The notes: generated by a model from the letters alone, not told the origin. DNA of 64,000 nt from Candidatus Acidiferrales bacterium (GCA_035515795.1 DATJAY010000002.1:1-64000); one strand, 5' to 3'; shown: positions 1-9,474, counted from the first letter of the stretch. Numbers and translations: made by a program.

Positions 1-2
1 AG

Positions 3-323
3 GTTGTACCGGGAAATCCTAATAACAACTCCGCACTCGGCTCGCCGTATCAGATCTTCTGGAACGGAGTTCCCAGAGCACTCCTCTCCGGTGATAGACC
101 ACAGTTTCCCGAGGGTGTGCTGCATGATGGTACAGTAAAAATAAAAATTACCGTCGGTCCGTCGGGCAGTGTTTTGGCGATGGTCCCCGTTGAAAAAGCG
201 GACTCTCGCTTTGAGGAAGCTGCCATGACGGCGATAAGAACGTGGCGTTTCAGCAGGCTCGCTAGGAGCTACCCGCAGGTTGATCAACAGGCGACAGCGA
301 CATTCGTTTTCAAATTAGAGTGA
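3..323 (+). CDS. TonB C-terminal-domain protein, 5' end outside window
   Basis: The reading frame is open from the left edge, so only the last 106 codons are seen. The visible part has the pattern of a TonB/energy-transducer C-terminal domain: a FPEGVLHDGTVKIKITV strand pair, the conserved glycine turn VGPSGSV, a helix with FEEAAMTAIRTWRFS, and a final strand ATATFVFKLE. In this family the domain lies in the periplasm and contacts TonB-dependent receptors, while a missing N-terminal anchor sits in the inner membrane. A GTG at 117 could be misread as a start, but the homologous domain clearly begins upstream of it. The stop at 321-323 is 3 nt before the next gene's ATG, which suggests translational coupling with endonuclease III. 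Stand-alone cell-surface variants of the domain also exist. Confidence 0.7.
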   Translation, partial: VVPGNPNNNSALGSPYQIFWNGVPRALLSGDRPQFPEGVLHDGTVKIKITVGPSGSVLAMVPVEKADSRFEEAAMTAIRTWRFSRLARSYPQVDQQATATFVFKLE

Positions 324-326
324 TAT

Positions 327-1079
327 ATGGCGGACCTGAGATCGCCCGTTGATGTTCGATCAGAATTAGGACTCGTGGCCTCACGGTTGAGAGACTCTTT
401 CGGCGTTCCACAACGTAAATCTAGACTGCCTGCTCCTCTCGATCTTCTCATTGCAACCATTCTATCTCAAAATACGAACGACGTAAACAGCCATAAGGCA
501 TACACCAATCTCAAGAATCGCTACCCTGACCTTCGAATGCTTGCAAAAGTCCCACCGAGGAAAATCGAAGCGCTTATTAAAGTCGGCGGAATAGCAAACA
601 AGAAAAGCAAAGTCATCAAGCGAGTATTGAAGGAAATTGAATGGCGGTTTAAGAAATTCGATAGGAGAAGTCTGCGGAAAACCGAAAGAGAAGAATTGAT
701 TGAAAAGCTTAGGAGCCTGAACGGGGTCGGCTACAAAACAGCTTCGTGCGTGCTCTTGTTTTCTCTCGGTGACAATGACGCATTTCCAGTCGATACGCAT
801 GTCCACAGAGTCTTGAACAGACTTGGAGTTGTCAGTCGGACAACTCCGGACAAAACTTTTCTTGCTGTCAAAAATCAGATACCGACGGGTCGTGGGTATG
901 AACTGCATCTAAACCTGATAAAATTCGGAAGGAGAACCTGCACGGCTCAGAAGCCGCGTTGTTATGAATGCTCGCTTTACGATATTTGCAGATGGAAAGA
1001 GAAGGCGTCTCAGGTTCCGGTATTGAAAGACAAAAGCAAACGAAAAGATTTCGAGTTTATGCTGCTTGAAGGAGTGTGA
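327..1079 (+). CDS. nth: Endonuclease III (DNA glycosylase/AP lyase)
   Basis: Base-excision repair enzyme that removes oxidised pyrimidines and cuts the abasic site by beta-elimination. The 250-residue protein has the full family signature. The helix-hairpin-helix LNGVGYKTA lies at residues 131-139 with catalytic Lys137. The catalytic Asp156 is in FPVDTHVHR. A C-terminal 4Fe-4S loop has cysteines at 205, 212, 215 and 221 in the classical C-X6-C-X2-C-X5-C spacing. Residues 222-250 form a basic tail beyond the cluster. It is slightly longer than E. coli Nth (211 aa), with extra residues at both ends. The ATG lies 3 nt after the TonB-domain stop, so it is probably co-transcribed with that gene. 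All key residues are intact. Confidence 0.93.
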   Translation: MADLRSPVDVRSELGLVASRLRDSFGVPQRKSRLPAPLDLLIATILSQNTNDVNSHKAYTNLKNRYPDLRMLAKVPPRKIEALIKVGGIANKKSKVIKRVLKEIEWRFKKFDRRSLRKTEREELIEKLRSLNGVGYKTASCVLLFSLGDNDAFPVDTHVHRVLNRLGVVSRTTPDKTFLAVKNQIPTGRGYELHLNLIKFGRRTCTAQKPRCYECSLYDICRWKEKASQVPVLKDKSKRKDFEFMLLEGV

Positions 1080-1237
1080 ATATTTTGGAATGAGTTACGC
1101 TGCATCCGGGCGATCCGCACACGGTGGTAGTGTCCCTAATTTGAATTTATCAGGACAACGGTTTAACTTTCTGCGCAGGACGCACGAATTTCGAGGATTC
1201 CTTGCGGAACTAAAGGTTCGCATGAAAGACAGGCGCT

Positions 1238-1750
1238 ATGGATCAGAACAATCATACTCTTGATATAGGTTGCGGTCAATTTTGTCTGGGCGGCGCTATC
1301 GGCATCGATAGGAAAAAATATCCGGCGGTAAAATACGTGCATGACTTAAACGTTGCACCTTGGCCGGTAGAGGAAACGTTCACTTATATGCGCTGCCAGC
1401 ATGTGATTGAGCACATTACAAATCTGGAAGTACTGGTGTCCGAGATTTTTCGACTCGCGGAAAATGGTTGTATTGTCCATTTCATTACTCCGCATTTCAG
1501 CTCTTCTGCCAGTTGGGGGGATCCCACTCACATCCATCATTTTTCTCTGAGCTCCATTCCGCAGCTATTCGATATGGTCCTGGGAAAAGAAAAATTTGTT
1601 TTGTTGAAAAATGAAATAAAATTTAACGGCTCGATCTTCGAATTGATTGGCTGGTTGATCTGCAGAGTCTCACCCAAAAAGTATGAAAAGTACTTTGCGT
1701 GGAGACATCCGGCAAATGAAATTAACACTGTAATAAGAATCGTCAAGTGA
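1238..1750 (+). CDS. Class I SAM-dependent methyltransferase (small)
   Basis: A 170-residue protein with a Rossmann-type SAM-binding opening, LDIGCG at residues 8-13, followed by the acidic strand GIDRKKYP. It then has the post-II region MRCQHVIEHI, typical of Methyltransf_11 enzymes that act on small or sugar substrates. The fold starts almost at residue 1, and the in-frame TGA at 1223-1225 rules out a longer N terminus. The ATG at 1238 is therefore the only good start, although its ribosome site is weak. The substrate cannot be told. Similar proteins often lie in glycan or lipid loci, but no such genes flank it here. Confidence 0.7.
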   Translation: MDQNNHTLDIGCGQFCLGGAIGIDRKKYPAVKYVHDLNVAPWPVEETFTYMRCQHVIEHITNLEVLVSEIFRLAENGCIVHFITPHFSSSASWGDPTHIHHFSLSSIPQLFDMVLGKEKFVLLKNEIKFNGSIFELIGWLICRVSPKKYEKYFAWRHPANEINTVIRIVK

Positions 1751-1796
1751 CCGTCGAGTCAGGTGAACGATACTTGGGGATCAGATGGTCGGAGAA

Positions 1797-2567
1797 ATGA
1801 AACGAACATTGTTGTATGCCGCATTGGTGTCATTACTATTGTCCTCGTGTGATCGGGGAGATGAAGCACTTGTCGAGACGCAGCAATATAATCAGCGGTC
1901 GTCTGGCAGCCTCAGTCTTGGCAGGGTCAATTCCATAGTTGTGCAGAACCAAATGGGCCCGGTAATTATTGAGGGAAGTCCGGATACCTCCGTGATAGGA
2001 TGTTTTATGGACAAAACGGTTTCTGCCGAATCGCAGGAGGAAGCAGATCAGGTTTTCTCCGAAATGGTCACCGGGTTGCAGACGAACGGCGATACCGCCT
2101 ACGTAAGTGTTCAGGTGCCGACGGGATCTGTTTCTACCAGTTCATTGCTTTCGCTCACTTTGCCGGATAGAATTCCGTGCATCCTTCGCAAAGTCAGCGG
2201 AACAACTGATGTCGCGTATCTCCAAACAAGTTTCGTAGGTGAGAACGTTGCTGCGACCACTATCCGCGCGCATGAAGGGAATTGTGTGTTGAATGGATCT
2301 AGTGGGGACGTCTCTATTCAAATCTCGCTTCCTGACAGCGGGCTCTGCAGAGTCAATTACGATTCTGGAAACATCTCTGTCGGAATTCCTACATCTACCT
2401 CATCATTGTTATCCGCACAGACGGGAGCTGGAACAATTCTCTATTCAGGGATCGTCATAAACGACCTACAGTCTACGTCGCATTCGCTGACCGGTAGAAT
2501 GGGCTCAGGTCGTGGTCGCATTCAACTCATAACAGGGAAGGGGAATATCGGAATTACCGGTTATTGA
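1797..2567 (+). CDS. DUF4097-like lipoprotein
   Basis: Predicted outer-membrane or periplasmic lipoprotein of 256 residues. The N terminus MKRTLLYAALVSLLLSSC is a lipoprotein signal with the modified Cys at residue 18. The rest is beta-rich with repeated short strands and glycine turns (QNQMGPVIIEG, SGDVSIQIS, GSGRGRIQLITGKGNIGI), the layout of the DUF4097 putative-adhesin/bactofilin-like families. The ATG at 1797 is preferred because GGAG sits 3 nt upstream of it and it gives a normal signal peptide. An in-frame ATG at 1785 would add MVGE in front. No enzymatic motif is visible. The function is unknown. Confidence 0.6.
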   Translation: MKRTLLYAALVSLLLSSCDRGDEALVETQQYNQRSSGSLSLGRVNSIVVQNQMGPVIIEGSPDTSVIGCFMDKTVSAESQEEADQVFSEMVTGLQTNGDTAYVSVQVPTGSVSTSSLLSLTLPDRIPCILRKVSGTTDVAYLQTSFVGENVAATTIRAHEGNCVLNGSSGDVSIQISLPDSGLCRVNYDSGNISVGIPTSTSSLLSAQTGAGTILYSGIVINDLQSTSHSLTGRMGSGRGRIQLITGKGNIGITGY

Positions 2568-2691
2568 TTGCGCCTGTATTGATACTCTGTAAATAGAATT
2601 ACAGGGCGGCTGTTGCCGGAAGTTGGACCGTTCGGAGAATTATTTCCGCAGCGGGAAAGTGAGTTATCTCAAATTGATTTTTGTCCCTCAC

Positions 2692-3654
2692 TCAAAACGA
2701 CAGGGCCACTCCAATTCCCGCTCCCCTTGGATATGAGACAGGGACCAACGAGAGCTTGGTTTCCTCCGTGCTATTTTTTTCGGAAAGTGTCACGCCAATC
2801 GGATGTGCCGCAATTTCCCCAAATGAATAACCGAGCACGAGTGCGAGAGGATAATCGCTCCACCAGTGAATGCCATAAGCTACCAAACTTGACGAGATGG
2901 CGCCGAGTGCGACATAGCCGACGGGTCTGAACCATGTGAGCTCAGGATAGTCGTCAGCAATCACAACAAGAGTGGTCGTTGCCGTTGCAAGATGTCCGGA
3001 AGGGAAAGCATCATAATGCGGGACGTGTTTCGAATATTGAATTTGATTCGGGAAAAATCTCCAGGCGCCGGTTCTCTTGGTTGCTACGAATGGACTCTCT
3101 CGACCGGTTATGTGTTTCAGAAACTGAACTACTCCGCCGCACGCCAGTATGGCCTCAGTTGTCTCGCTTGCGGTCCTTAAGGCGCGAGTATCGTCAAACA
3201 CGAAGCCGTATGCAGCGAATGCACCGACGATTCCGAACTGGAATCTTCCATCTCCTGTAAAGACCATCCAGTTACTGAACCGGTGGAAAGTCGGAGATTC
3301 GTCGTACCATTTCGTCTCCGTCCAGTACCATTGTCGATCCGTCACTATGAAAACTGCTGTCGCCCCAGTTACCCCCACAATCCATGGAATATTTTTTAGC
3401 TGAAACGTCTCCTTCGAATATTCCACCCAATCTCCGGGAATTCTAGCGATCATGTCGTACCATTTCGGCAAGTATTCGTCGGTAGATTCCACGGACATGC
3501 TGTCTCGGGACGAATGCGAAATTGTCGCTCCGGTTACTGTCGTGTCGCGAGGGGACTCGTTTGGATTTTCACACAGTGCAGATGAAGCGTAGAATGACGA
3601 TAGGAAAAGGCATACCACAACCACGAAACTAAACTTCCCAATGGATTTAAGCAT
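2692..3654 (-). CDS. Exported PAP2-family phosphatase
   Basis: Membrane-associated phosphatase of the PAP2/acid-phosphatase superfamily, 320 residues. It begins with a signal peptide or first membrane segment (residues 6-26, hydrophobic up to SSALC). The three catalytic blocks are present in order: KHITGRESP at 180-188 (the KX6RP-type block, with Ser in place of the first residue after Arg-Glu), FPSGH at 217-221, and GIHWWSDYPLALVLG around 261-275 with the His/Asp pair. Family members dephosphorylate lipid phosphates such as undecaprenyl pyrophosphate or phosphatidate at the periplasmic face. It converges with the DUF4097-like gene. The exact substrate is unknown. Confidence 0.8.
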   Translation of the reverse strand: MLKSIGKFSFVVVVCLFLSSFYASSALCENPNESPRDTTVTGATISHSSRDSMSVESTDEYLPKWYDMIARIPGDWVEYSKETFQLKNIPWIVGVTGATAVFIVTDRQWYWTETKWYDESPTFHRFSNWMVFTGDGRFQFGIVGAFAAYGFVFDDTRALRTASETTEAILACGGVVQFLKHITGRESPFVATKRTGAWRFFPNQIQYSKHVPHYDAFPSGHLATATTTLVVIADDYPELTWFRPVGYVALGAISSSLVAYGIHWWSDYPLALVLGYSFGEIAAHPIGVTLSEKNSTEETKLSLVPVSYPRGAGIGVALSF

Positions 3655-3783
3655 GACTTGTCAGCACTCGCTCATTTCTCGTTGAGAGAATCTTAAGAGA
3701 CGAGAGACTCTGAATCAAGAGATTAACTGATGTGATTATAACCTTGTCGGGCTTCTCTCTCATATGACAGGCCGGCGAAAGGT

Positions 3784-5004
3784 TTACTCGTATCTCAACG
3801 CTTCGATTGGGTTCAAATTGGCAGCTTTGCGCGCTGGGTACCAGCCGAAGAATATTCCGATAGCCGCCGCAAATGCAAACGCAAGGCCAATCGATTGTGG
3901 CGAAATAACTATTGGCCACTTCTGAAGATTGGAAACAAATTGGGAAGTCAAAACGCCCAATACGATCCCGATAAGTCCGCCGGCAAAACTCAAAGTCAAT
4001 GCCTCAATCAGAAACTGCGTCAAGACATCGTTGCCTCTGGCGCCAACCGCCATCCTGATTCCGATCTCTCGTGTTCTCTCTGTTACTGACACGAGCATGA
4101 TATTCATGATTCCGATCCCGCCCACGATCAGCGATATTCCGGCGATGCTTGCAAGTAGAAGTGTCATCGTTTGTGTCGTAGCATCTGCCGTACTTGCAAT
4201 TTGTGTCTGGGTTCTTACCGTGAAATCGTTTGCCTCCCATGTCGTCAGCTTGTGCCTGTCTCTAATTAGCGCCGTGATCTCATCACTTGCTTCATTGATA
4301 GCATCTTCAGATATCGCTGAAGCGAAAATCACGTTCGCATAAATTCCGCCGACGAGTTTTTTCAAAACTGTGGAAAAGGGAGCAATGATAATATCATCTT
4401 GATCATTCCCGCTTGCATCCTGACCTTTCGCCGATAGAACACCGATAATCCTGAAAGGAAGATTTCCGATTCGGATTGTCTGGCCGACAGGAACCGAATT
4501 TGCCCCGAATAAGTTCGTCACAATGGTCTGGCCGACAATACAAACCTTTGTCTCACCGCGCTCATCCGATCCTGTGAAGTAACTGCCGCTTTGCAGAGGC
4601 CAGGCTCTTATGTTGAAGTAGTTTGGATAACCGCCCCATATAGCAGTACGCCAATTTTGGTTATTTGCAATAGTTTGTTGGACGCTTCTTACAACCGGTG
4701 TTACATATTCAACTGCGGGACACTGTTTGCTGATCGCGATTGCGTCATCTTCCGTGAACCGTGTAAATGTCGCCGCTTGCGTTCTGACTCCGCTTTGGTT
4801 CGAGGCGCCAGGAAAAACAATTAACATGTTTGTTCCCAGAGATGCAATCTGCGCTTTGACCGCATTACTTGCTCCTTGCCCGATTGCAAGCATTGCAATC
4901 ACAGCGGCGACACCGATGATGATTCCCAACATCGTCAGGAAGGAGCGAAGTTTATTCCTCCCAAGCGAACGGTAAGCAATTTTCAAAATGTTAATAACTT
5001 TCAT
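3784..5004 (-). CDS. MacB-type ABC transporter permease (MacB_PCD + FtsX)
   Basis: Membrane half of a type VII (MacB-like) ABC transporter, 406 residues. It has an N-terminal transmembrane helix (LRSFLTMLGIIIGVAAVIAML, about residues 18-38), a large periplasmic core domain, and three C-terminal helices with the FtsX motif TERTREIGIRMAVGA between the first two. These systems couple cytoplasmic ATP hydrolysis to pushing substrates from the periplasm through MacA and a TolC channel. The start codon overlaps the stop of the ATPase gene by 4 nt, so it is the last gene of the operon tolC-macA-ATPase-permease. Unlike E. coli MacB, ATPase and permease are separate proteins. The substrate (macrolide, peptide or siderophore) is not inferable. 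Confidence 0.9.
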   Translation of the reverse strand: MKVINILKIAYRSLGRNKLRSFLTMLGIIIGVAAVIAMLAIGQGASNAVKAQIASLGTNMLIVFPGASNQSGVRTQAATFTRFTEDDAIAISKQCPAVEYVTPVVRSVQQTIANNQNWRTAIWGGYPNYFNIRAWPLQSGSYFTGSDERGETKVCIVGQTIVTNLFGANSVPVGQTIRIGNLPFRIIGVLSAKGQDASGNDQDDIIIAPFSTVLKKLVGGIYANVIFASAISEDAINEASDEITALIRDRHKLTTWEANDFTVRTQTQIASTADATTQTMTLLLASIAGISLIVGGIGIMNIMLVSVTERTREIGIRMAVGARGNDVLTQFLIEALTLSFAGGLIGIVLGVLTSQFVSNLQKWPIVISPQSIGLAFAFAAAIGIFFGWYPARKAANLNPIEALRYE

Positions 5005-5756
5005 GCTTCTAGTTCTTCCTCTAACACCGGGATCTTTGGCAATTCTTCAGAGGCAATTTTTCTATCTTCAACAGTGACAAGACGGTTTATCTTTCCGTCT
5101 TTGAACACGACATTTCTTCGCGCATATTGGGCAATGTCCATCTCGTGCGTTACAAGGACAACGGTGATTCCACGTTCATTGAGCTTCTGAAAAATTTCCA
5201 TGACTTCAACGCTTGTCCGTGTGTCTAGATTTCCCGTTGGCTCATCTGCAAGAATCACGACAGGATCGTTCACCAAAGATCTTGCGATTGCAACCCGCTG
5301 CTGCTGTCCACCTGAAAGTTGATTTGAATAGTGCTGGGCTCGTTCGGCAAGTCCTACCGCATTAAGTGCATCCAGTGCCTTCTGTTTTCGTTGGGACGAA
5401 GAAACAGAGTTTGAATAAAGAAGCGGCAGCTCGACATTTTCCAAAGCGGTTGTTCTTGGCAGAAGGTTGTACGCTTGGAAAACAAAACCTAACTTTTTAT
5501 TTCTAAGACGGGCAAGCTCATCACGATCCATTTTTGCGACTTCAATACCATCCAGAAAATATTCACCGCTCGTCGGCGTATCGAGGCATCCCAGGATATT
5601 CATGAAAGTTGACTTGCCGGAACCGCTTGCTCCCATGATAGCAACGAACTCACTCTTATTGATGTCAAGGCTAATTCCGCGAAGCGCGTGAACTTCGAAG
5701 TCACCCATTTTATAGATCTTGACTATATGTTTTACAGAGATTATCGATTCGGACAT
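5001..5756 (-). CDS. MacB-type ABC transporter ATP-binding protein
   Basis: ATPase partner of the downstream FtsX-type permease, 251 residues from the chosen start. Walker A GASGSGKS lies at residues 42-49, the signature LSGGQQQR at 147-154, and Walker [14 protein letters not shown] from 166. These are typical of the LolD/MacB ATPase group. The ATG at 5756 lies 4 nt after the stop of the adaptor gene and gives [18 protein letters not shown], the normal start of this family. A longer reading from 5789 would overlap the adaptor gene. A C-terminal extension of about 25 residues rich in Glu ([17 protein letters not shown]) follows the canonical domain. Confidence 0.92.
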   Translation of the reverse strand: MSESIISVKHIVKIYKMGDFEVHALRGISLDINKSEFVAIMGASGSGKSTFMNILGCLDTPTSGEYFLDGIEVAKMDRDELARLRNKKLGFVFQAYNLLPRTTALENVELPLLYSNSVSSSQRKQKALDALNAVGLAERAQHYSNQLSGGQQQRVAIARSLVNDPVVILADEPTGNLDTRTSVEVMEIFQKLNERGITVVLVTHEMDIAQYARRNVVFKDGKINRLVTVEDRKIASEELPKIPVLEEELEA

Positions 5757-5760
5757 ACCT

Positions 5761-7041
5761 TTAGAATCTCCTCTGACCACCGGGAGCAAACGGATTACTT
5801 TGCGTGCTCGAAGATTGGGTCAGAGTGCCGACTGCCACATCGTCATCTTCTTTAATGTCGCCTTGCACTTCTGTATTTGTTCCATCGGACAAGCCAAGCA
5901 GTACACGGACCGATTTTATTTGTTTTCCATCAACAATCCATACTCTGAAATAACTTCCGGGAGTTAAATCTCGCGTTTGGGCTGACTGTCCACCACCCAT
6001 TCCGCTGTTCATTCCACCTCCGGATCCCGTCCCTGAGTTGCCATTGCCATTTTGCTTCCACCGCTGCTGCATCTTTTGCTTGATTGAATCAGGAAGCTGG
6101 CTCATCATTTGTTTAAGGTAATCAGTTGGCGGCGTGAACCGCAGTGCAGTCGTCGGGACCTTTAGAACATCTTTTGCTTCTGCAATATTGATCGTTATGT
6201 TCGCGGTCATACCCGGCATTAATCTCAAACCCGGATTCGGGGCCTCTATTATCACGGTATATTCCACGACATTTTGCACGGTGGTAGGCTGCAATCTTAT
6301 TTGCGAAACACTCCCCTTGAAAACTTCAGTAGGATACGCATCGACAGTGAATGTAACAATTTGACCGACTTTCACATTGCCGACATCACCTTCATCGACT
6401 AACGCTTGCACTTGCATTCGGGATAAATCATTTGCAATGGTGAACAGAGTAGGTGTACTGAAACTCGCCGCAACGGTTTGTCCGAGGTCAACGGCCCTTG
6501 AAATCACGACTCCGCTTATCGGGGCTCTAATGGTCGCATAGTTTAAGTTTATATGTGCCTGATCAAGAGCTGTCTGAGCTGTTTTGACGTCAGCCTCCGC
6601 ACTTTCGTATGTTGCTGAAGCTGCATCATAGTCGGCTTGAGAATCGAGATTGCGATCAAACAATTGTTTCACTCTGTCGAAACTGACTTTCGCTTGATCA
6701 GCGGCGACTTTGGCTTTTTGCAAATTTGATTCCGCTACTTCAACACTTGCCCACAGAAAAGTGGTATCCAATTTCGCCATGATCTGTCCTTTTCTCACGC
6801 GCGAATTCCAGTCAACAAATAACTGCGCAATTGTTCCCGAAACCTGCGTGCCGACTTGTATAGTCGTATCGGCGGCAACTGTTCCCGTCGCTGTGACCAC
6901 GACATCAAGATCTCCACGCGACACTTTCACAGTCAACCACTTGGGGTCTTCGGTTTTTCCTTTCGAAACAAAAAACGCAACTCCGCCAACTAGTGCCAGA
7001 GCGATGACAACCGAGGTAATAATTGTTTTCTTCTTTTTCAT
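5761..7041 (-). CDS. macA: MacA-like periplasmic adaptor (HlyD/RND family)
   Basis: Membrane-fusion protein of 426 residues linking the MacB-type pump to the outer-membrane channel. An N-terminal membrane anchor (TSVVIALALVGGVAFFVS, residues 9-26) is followed by a lipoyl/barrel half with the motif ATGTVAADTTIQVGTQVSG. A coiled-coil hairpin at about 85-165 is rich in Ala, Glu and Lys. The second lipoyl half has INLNYATIRAPISGVV, and a beta-barrel domain follows. Odd feature: a Gly/Asn/Ser/Met-rich insert at about residues 333-355 (SGTGSGGGMNSGMGGGQ) precedes the last domain, probably a flexible linker. It lies between tolC and the ATPase gene in one minus-strand operon. Confidence 0.9.
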   Translation of the reverse strand: MKKKKTIITSVVIALALVGGVAFFVSKGKTEDPKWLTVKVSRGDLDVVVTATGTVAADTTIQVGTQVSGTIAQLFVDWNSRVRKGQIMAKLDTTFLWASVEVAESNLQKAKVAADQAKVSFDRVKQLFDRNLDSQADYDAASATYESAEADVKTAQTALDQAHINLNYATIRAPISGVVISRAVDLGQTVAASFSTPTLFTIANDLSRMQVQALVDEGDVGNVKVGQIVTFTVDAYPTEVFKGSVSQIRLQPTTVQNVVEYTVIIEAPNPGLRLMPGMTANITINIAEAKDVLKVPTTALRFTPPTDYLKQMMSQLPDSIKQKMQQRWKQNGNGNSGTGSGGGMNSGMGGGQSAQTRDLTPGSYFRVWIVDGKQIKSVRVLLGLSDGTNTEVQGDIKEDDDVAVGTLTQSSSTQSNPFAPGGQRRF

Positions 7042-7058
7042 CCTATCAATTCTCGTTT

Positions 7059-8321
7059 CTACTTTATCGTTCCCATTGCTCTCTCCAGTCTCGCATAAGA
7101 AACACTGTAATTGTAGAGAGATTGAATGTATGCAATCCGGGCGTTTGCCAGAGCCACTTGAGCATCTGTTTCCTCTAGCGCGGTTCCGATCCCGGAATTG
7201 TATCTTGCCACCGCAAGCCTAAGTGCCTCGCTCGCCTGCTCGACGAGTTTTCTGGAAGCCTGGATGCTTTCACTCGCTTCCTCTAAGGCAAATTCTTGTT
7301 GTTGAACATCCAGCAGCAGAGACTGAATAACCAGATCATTAGACGCTTCGGCAGTTTTAAGGTTTGCCCTTGCCTGGTCGATACCGGCATCGAGTGCGAA
7401 GCCTTGAAAGATCGGAAGCGAGAGAGTAACTCCGATGTTCCATCCTGGATAGAGAGGAGACGGGTTCAGATTGCGCCAGTTGTATCCTCCCGTCGCATAA
7501 ATGCTCGGGAGATTAGCAGTCCATGCCGATGCTAAGAATTGTTTGCCGGCTTGAACCTGTGCTTGACTTGAGAGAAGCTCAGGACGGCTTCTTAGTGCCG
7601 TGTCGATTGCTGCCTGCACATCGATCTTGACATACGAGACTTCCAAAATATCCGATAGCAAAAAATTGTCCGGCAGTTGCTGACCGATCGCATTCTCAAG
7701 CTGCACGCGCGTGATCTTCAAATTGTTTTCTGCCTGGATCAGGCTGACGTTCGCGTTAGCGAGAGTAACTTCAGCGTTGACGACGTCGTACTGCGGGGCA
7801 GTCCCTGCTTTATAAAAAGCCTGGGCCTGCTTAAGATGATCCGCTGCCTGCTGGACAGTTTCCGAATCCACTTCGCGGACACGCTCCGCGGCTAAATAAT
7901 CATAGTAAGAAATGTAAGTGTTGAGAATAATGTCTTCCGTCGAGGCCCTTGAGTTTTGGTCCGATGCATCGACAAGGTCTGCCGAACCGGAAACTCTTGT
8001 GATCGTTTTTCCGAAGTCGAAAACTAGCTGCTGAGCTTGAAGTCCCGTGGTGTAGTTATCAAAAAATCCGTTGATTGAACGATTGCCCACGATGATTGTG
8101 CCACCATTGCGGGTCAAAGCAGCTTGCGCCGAAATTTGCGGGTAAAGCGCGGACCTCGATAGCTCCAGGTTTGACTCCGATGATTCTAAGCCGCCTTCGG
8201 CTATTCGTATTGACGGATTATGCTTCAGTGCAATCTGAACGCAATGCTCCAGTGTGAGAGTATCCGACTGGGCAAACGACAACGCAGGAATAACGAGGCA
8301 CAAGAAAATATAATTCTTCAT
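7059..8321 (-). CDS. tolC: TolC-family outer-membrane efflux channel
   Basis: Outer-membrane exit duct of the tripartite pump, 420 residues. It has a signal peptide (MKNYIFLCLVIPALSFAQ) and two tandem OEP repeats, each with long amphipathic helices rich in Ala, Gln and Glu. The repeats begin with TLEHCVQIALKHNPSIRIAE and, in the second half, AAIDTALRSRPELLSSQAQV. Strand segments between the helices (GGYNWRNLNPSPLYPGWN) match the barrel portion. It is the first gene of the minus-strand operon, 17 nt upstream of the macA-like gene. Family knowledge says three protomers form the channel. Confidence 0.9.
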   Translation of the reverse strand: MKNYIFLCLVIPALSFAQSDTLTLEHCVQIALKHNPSIRIAEGGLESSESNLELSRSALYPQISAQAALTRNGGTIIVGNRSINGFFDNYTTGLQAQQLVFDFGKTITRVSGSADLVDASDQNSRASTEDIILNTYISYYDYLAAERVREVDSETVQQAADHLKQAQAFYKAGTAPQYDVVNAEVTLANANVSLIQAENNLKITRVQLENAIGQQLPDNFLLSDILEVSYVKIDVQAAIDTALRSRPELLSSQAQVQAGKQFLASAWTANLPSIYATGGYNWRNLNPSPLYPGWNIGVTLSLPIFQGFALDAGIDQARANLKTAEASNDLVIQSLLLDVQQQEFALEEASESIQASRKLVEQASEALRLAVARYNSGIGTALEETDAQVALANARIAYIQSLYNYSVSYARLERAMGTIK

Positions 8322-8399
8322 AGATTTAGATGTTGACCTTGTTTATAGACGGTAAATTTGAAAAGAAGTTCGACATGCGCGAGCGATTCGTGAATCGCC

Positions 8400-8882
8400 C
8401 TAAAGTTTGTATCCGATCTTTCTGAGGAAATCGTGGCGCGTTTTCTTATCCGCATCCGTCTCGATCCCTTTTGATTTGACCCCGTCGATTACTCCGAGAA
8501 CTCCTCTACCTTGTTCGTCATCCGCGATGACGACCTGTGCAGGATTTCCGGTGGCGCAATAAATATTTGCAACCTCGGGAATATTTTTTACCGTGTTAAG
8601 TATATTGACGGGAAATCCATCCCGCATGAAGATCAGAAAGACGTGTCCGGTGGAAAGCTTGAACGCATTCTTTTTGGCCAGCTCGGTCAGCTCGTCATCG
8701 TTCCCCGAAAACCGTACGAGTGCGGGGCCTGATGACTCGCAGAATGCAATTCCGAATTTCATCTGTGGAACGGTTTGTACGATTGCTTCATGTAAATCTT
8801 CGATCGTTTTTATGAAATGAGACTGTCCCATGATGAAGTTTACATCTTCCGGTTTTTCAATAGCGACAACCTTCAGTTCCAT
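8400..8882 (-). CDS. Adenosine-specific kinase family protein (PF04008)
   Basis: A 160-residue protein matching the small family described as adenosine-specific kinase or adenosine-binding protein, known mainly from archaea and deep-branching bacteria. Recognisable blocks are KPEDVNFIMGQSHFIKT, FGIAFCESSGPALVRFSG, STGHVFLIFMRDGFPVNIL and VIADDEQGRGVLGVIDG. The ATG has a strong ribosome site (GGGAGG 5 nt upstream). It stands alone between tolC and an unknown gene, so context gives no pathway. The family assignment is fairly certain. The biochemical activity rests on weak literature, and the physiological role is unknown. Confidence 0.75.
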   Translation of the reverse strand: MELKVVAIEKPEDVNFIMGQSHFIKTIEDLHEAIVQTVPQMKFGIAFCESSGPALVRFSGNDDELTELAKKNAFKLSTGHVFLIFMRDGFPVNILNTVKNIPEVANIYCATGNPAQVVIADDEQGRGVLGVIDGVKSKGIETDADKKTRHDFLRKIGYKL

Positions 8883-9123
8883 TTTATCCTCCCATGTTAG
8901 ATTTCAATTAGAATAGCGTGGTTGCGTCGCAACCAGCCTGAGTCCAAAACTTCGATGTTGCAGGCGTATATTTGTTTCCCTGTTTAAATGGGGTCGTGGC
9001 ACAACGTTGTGATTCCTGTCGGGTACGGAAATTAATTCTGCAGAACATGATTAAACCGGCTGCCCTCTGTGGGATCGCAGAGCGGCTCGTTGAGTGGTGC
9101 TTTGCGGCAAAAATATTTAGTTC

Positions 9124-9474
9124 TTATTTCTTGCTTGATTTTTTTCGGTCTAAAACCGTAAAACTGTCGACTTGGATGTGCTGGAGATGGTCGGGGCCCG
9201 TTCCTTTTATTTTATATTCAATCTTCTCGCCGGCTTTGAAAGGGCCGATGATTGCAGTCCAGTAGCTGTTGTTGCGGGAATAATCGTTGTATCTCCATTC
9301 CGCCTCAACGGAATAGTTGCTTCCCTCGGACGTCTTATTTGAAACGGTAATTTCCACCGTTATCGACTGTCCCAGTTCGACCGGGTAGCTGCCGATCCAT
9401 AAAACAACCTTGTCGTTATGGAATACTTCTGCGGGTGTTCTCGGGGCGTCTTCTGTGTTGTGCCAGATTACCAT
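9124..9474 (-). CDS. Small beta-sandwich-like protein, unknown function
   Basis: Hypothetical protein of 116 residues. No signal peptide is visible, because it begins MVIWHNTEDAPRTPAEVF. The body alternates short hydrophobic strands and polar turns (LGQSITVEITVSNKT, NYSVEAEWRYNDYS, KAGEKIEYKIKG), which looks like an immunoglobulin-like or carbohydrate-binding beta-sandwich. It ends in a basic tail, RKKSSKK. Aromatic residues (WHN, WIGSYP, YWTAI) could line a ligand site, but I recognise no named family. The frame is coherent on the minus strand and competing frames are short. Expression as a real protein is likely but not certain. Confidence 0.5.
   Translation of the reverse strand: MVIWHNTEDAPRTPAEVFHNDKVVLWIGSYPVELGQSITVEITVSNKTSEGSNYSVEAEWRYNDYSRNNSYWTAIIGPFKAGEKIEYKIKGTGPDHLQHIQVDSFTVLDRKKSSKK

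Noticed and set aside
1066-1263. Open frame of 65 codons overlapping the 3' end of nth.
   Set aside because: No recognisable protein character, no ribosome site, overlaps two better genes.
8972-9265. 97-codon plus-strand open frame before the small beta-sandwich gene.
   Set aside because: Composition is unlike a protein and it overlaps the better-supported minus-strand gene.
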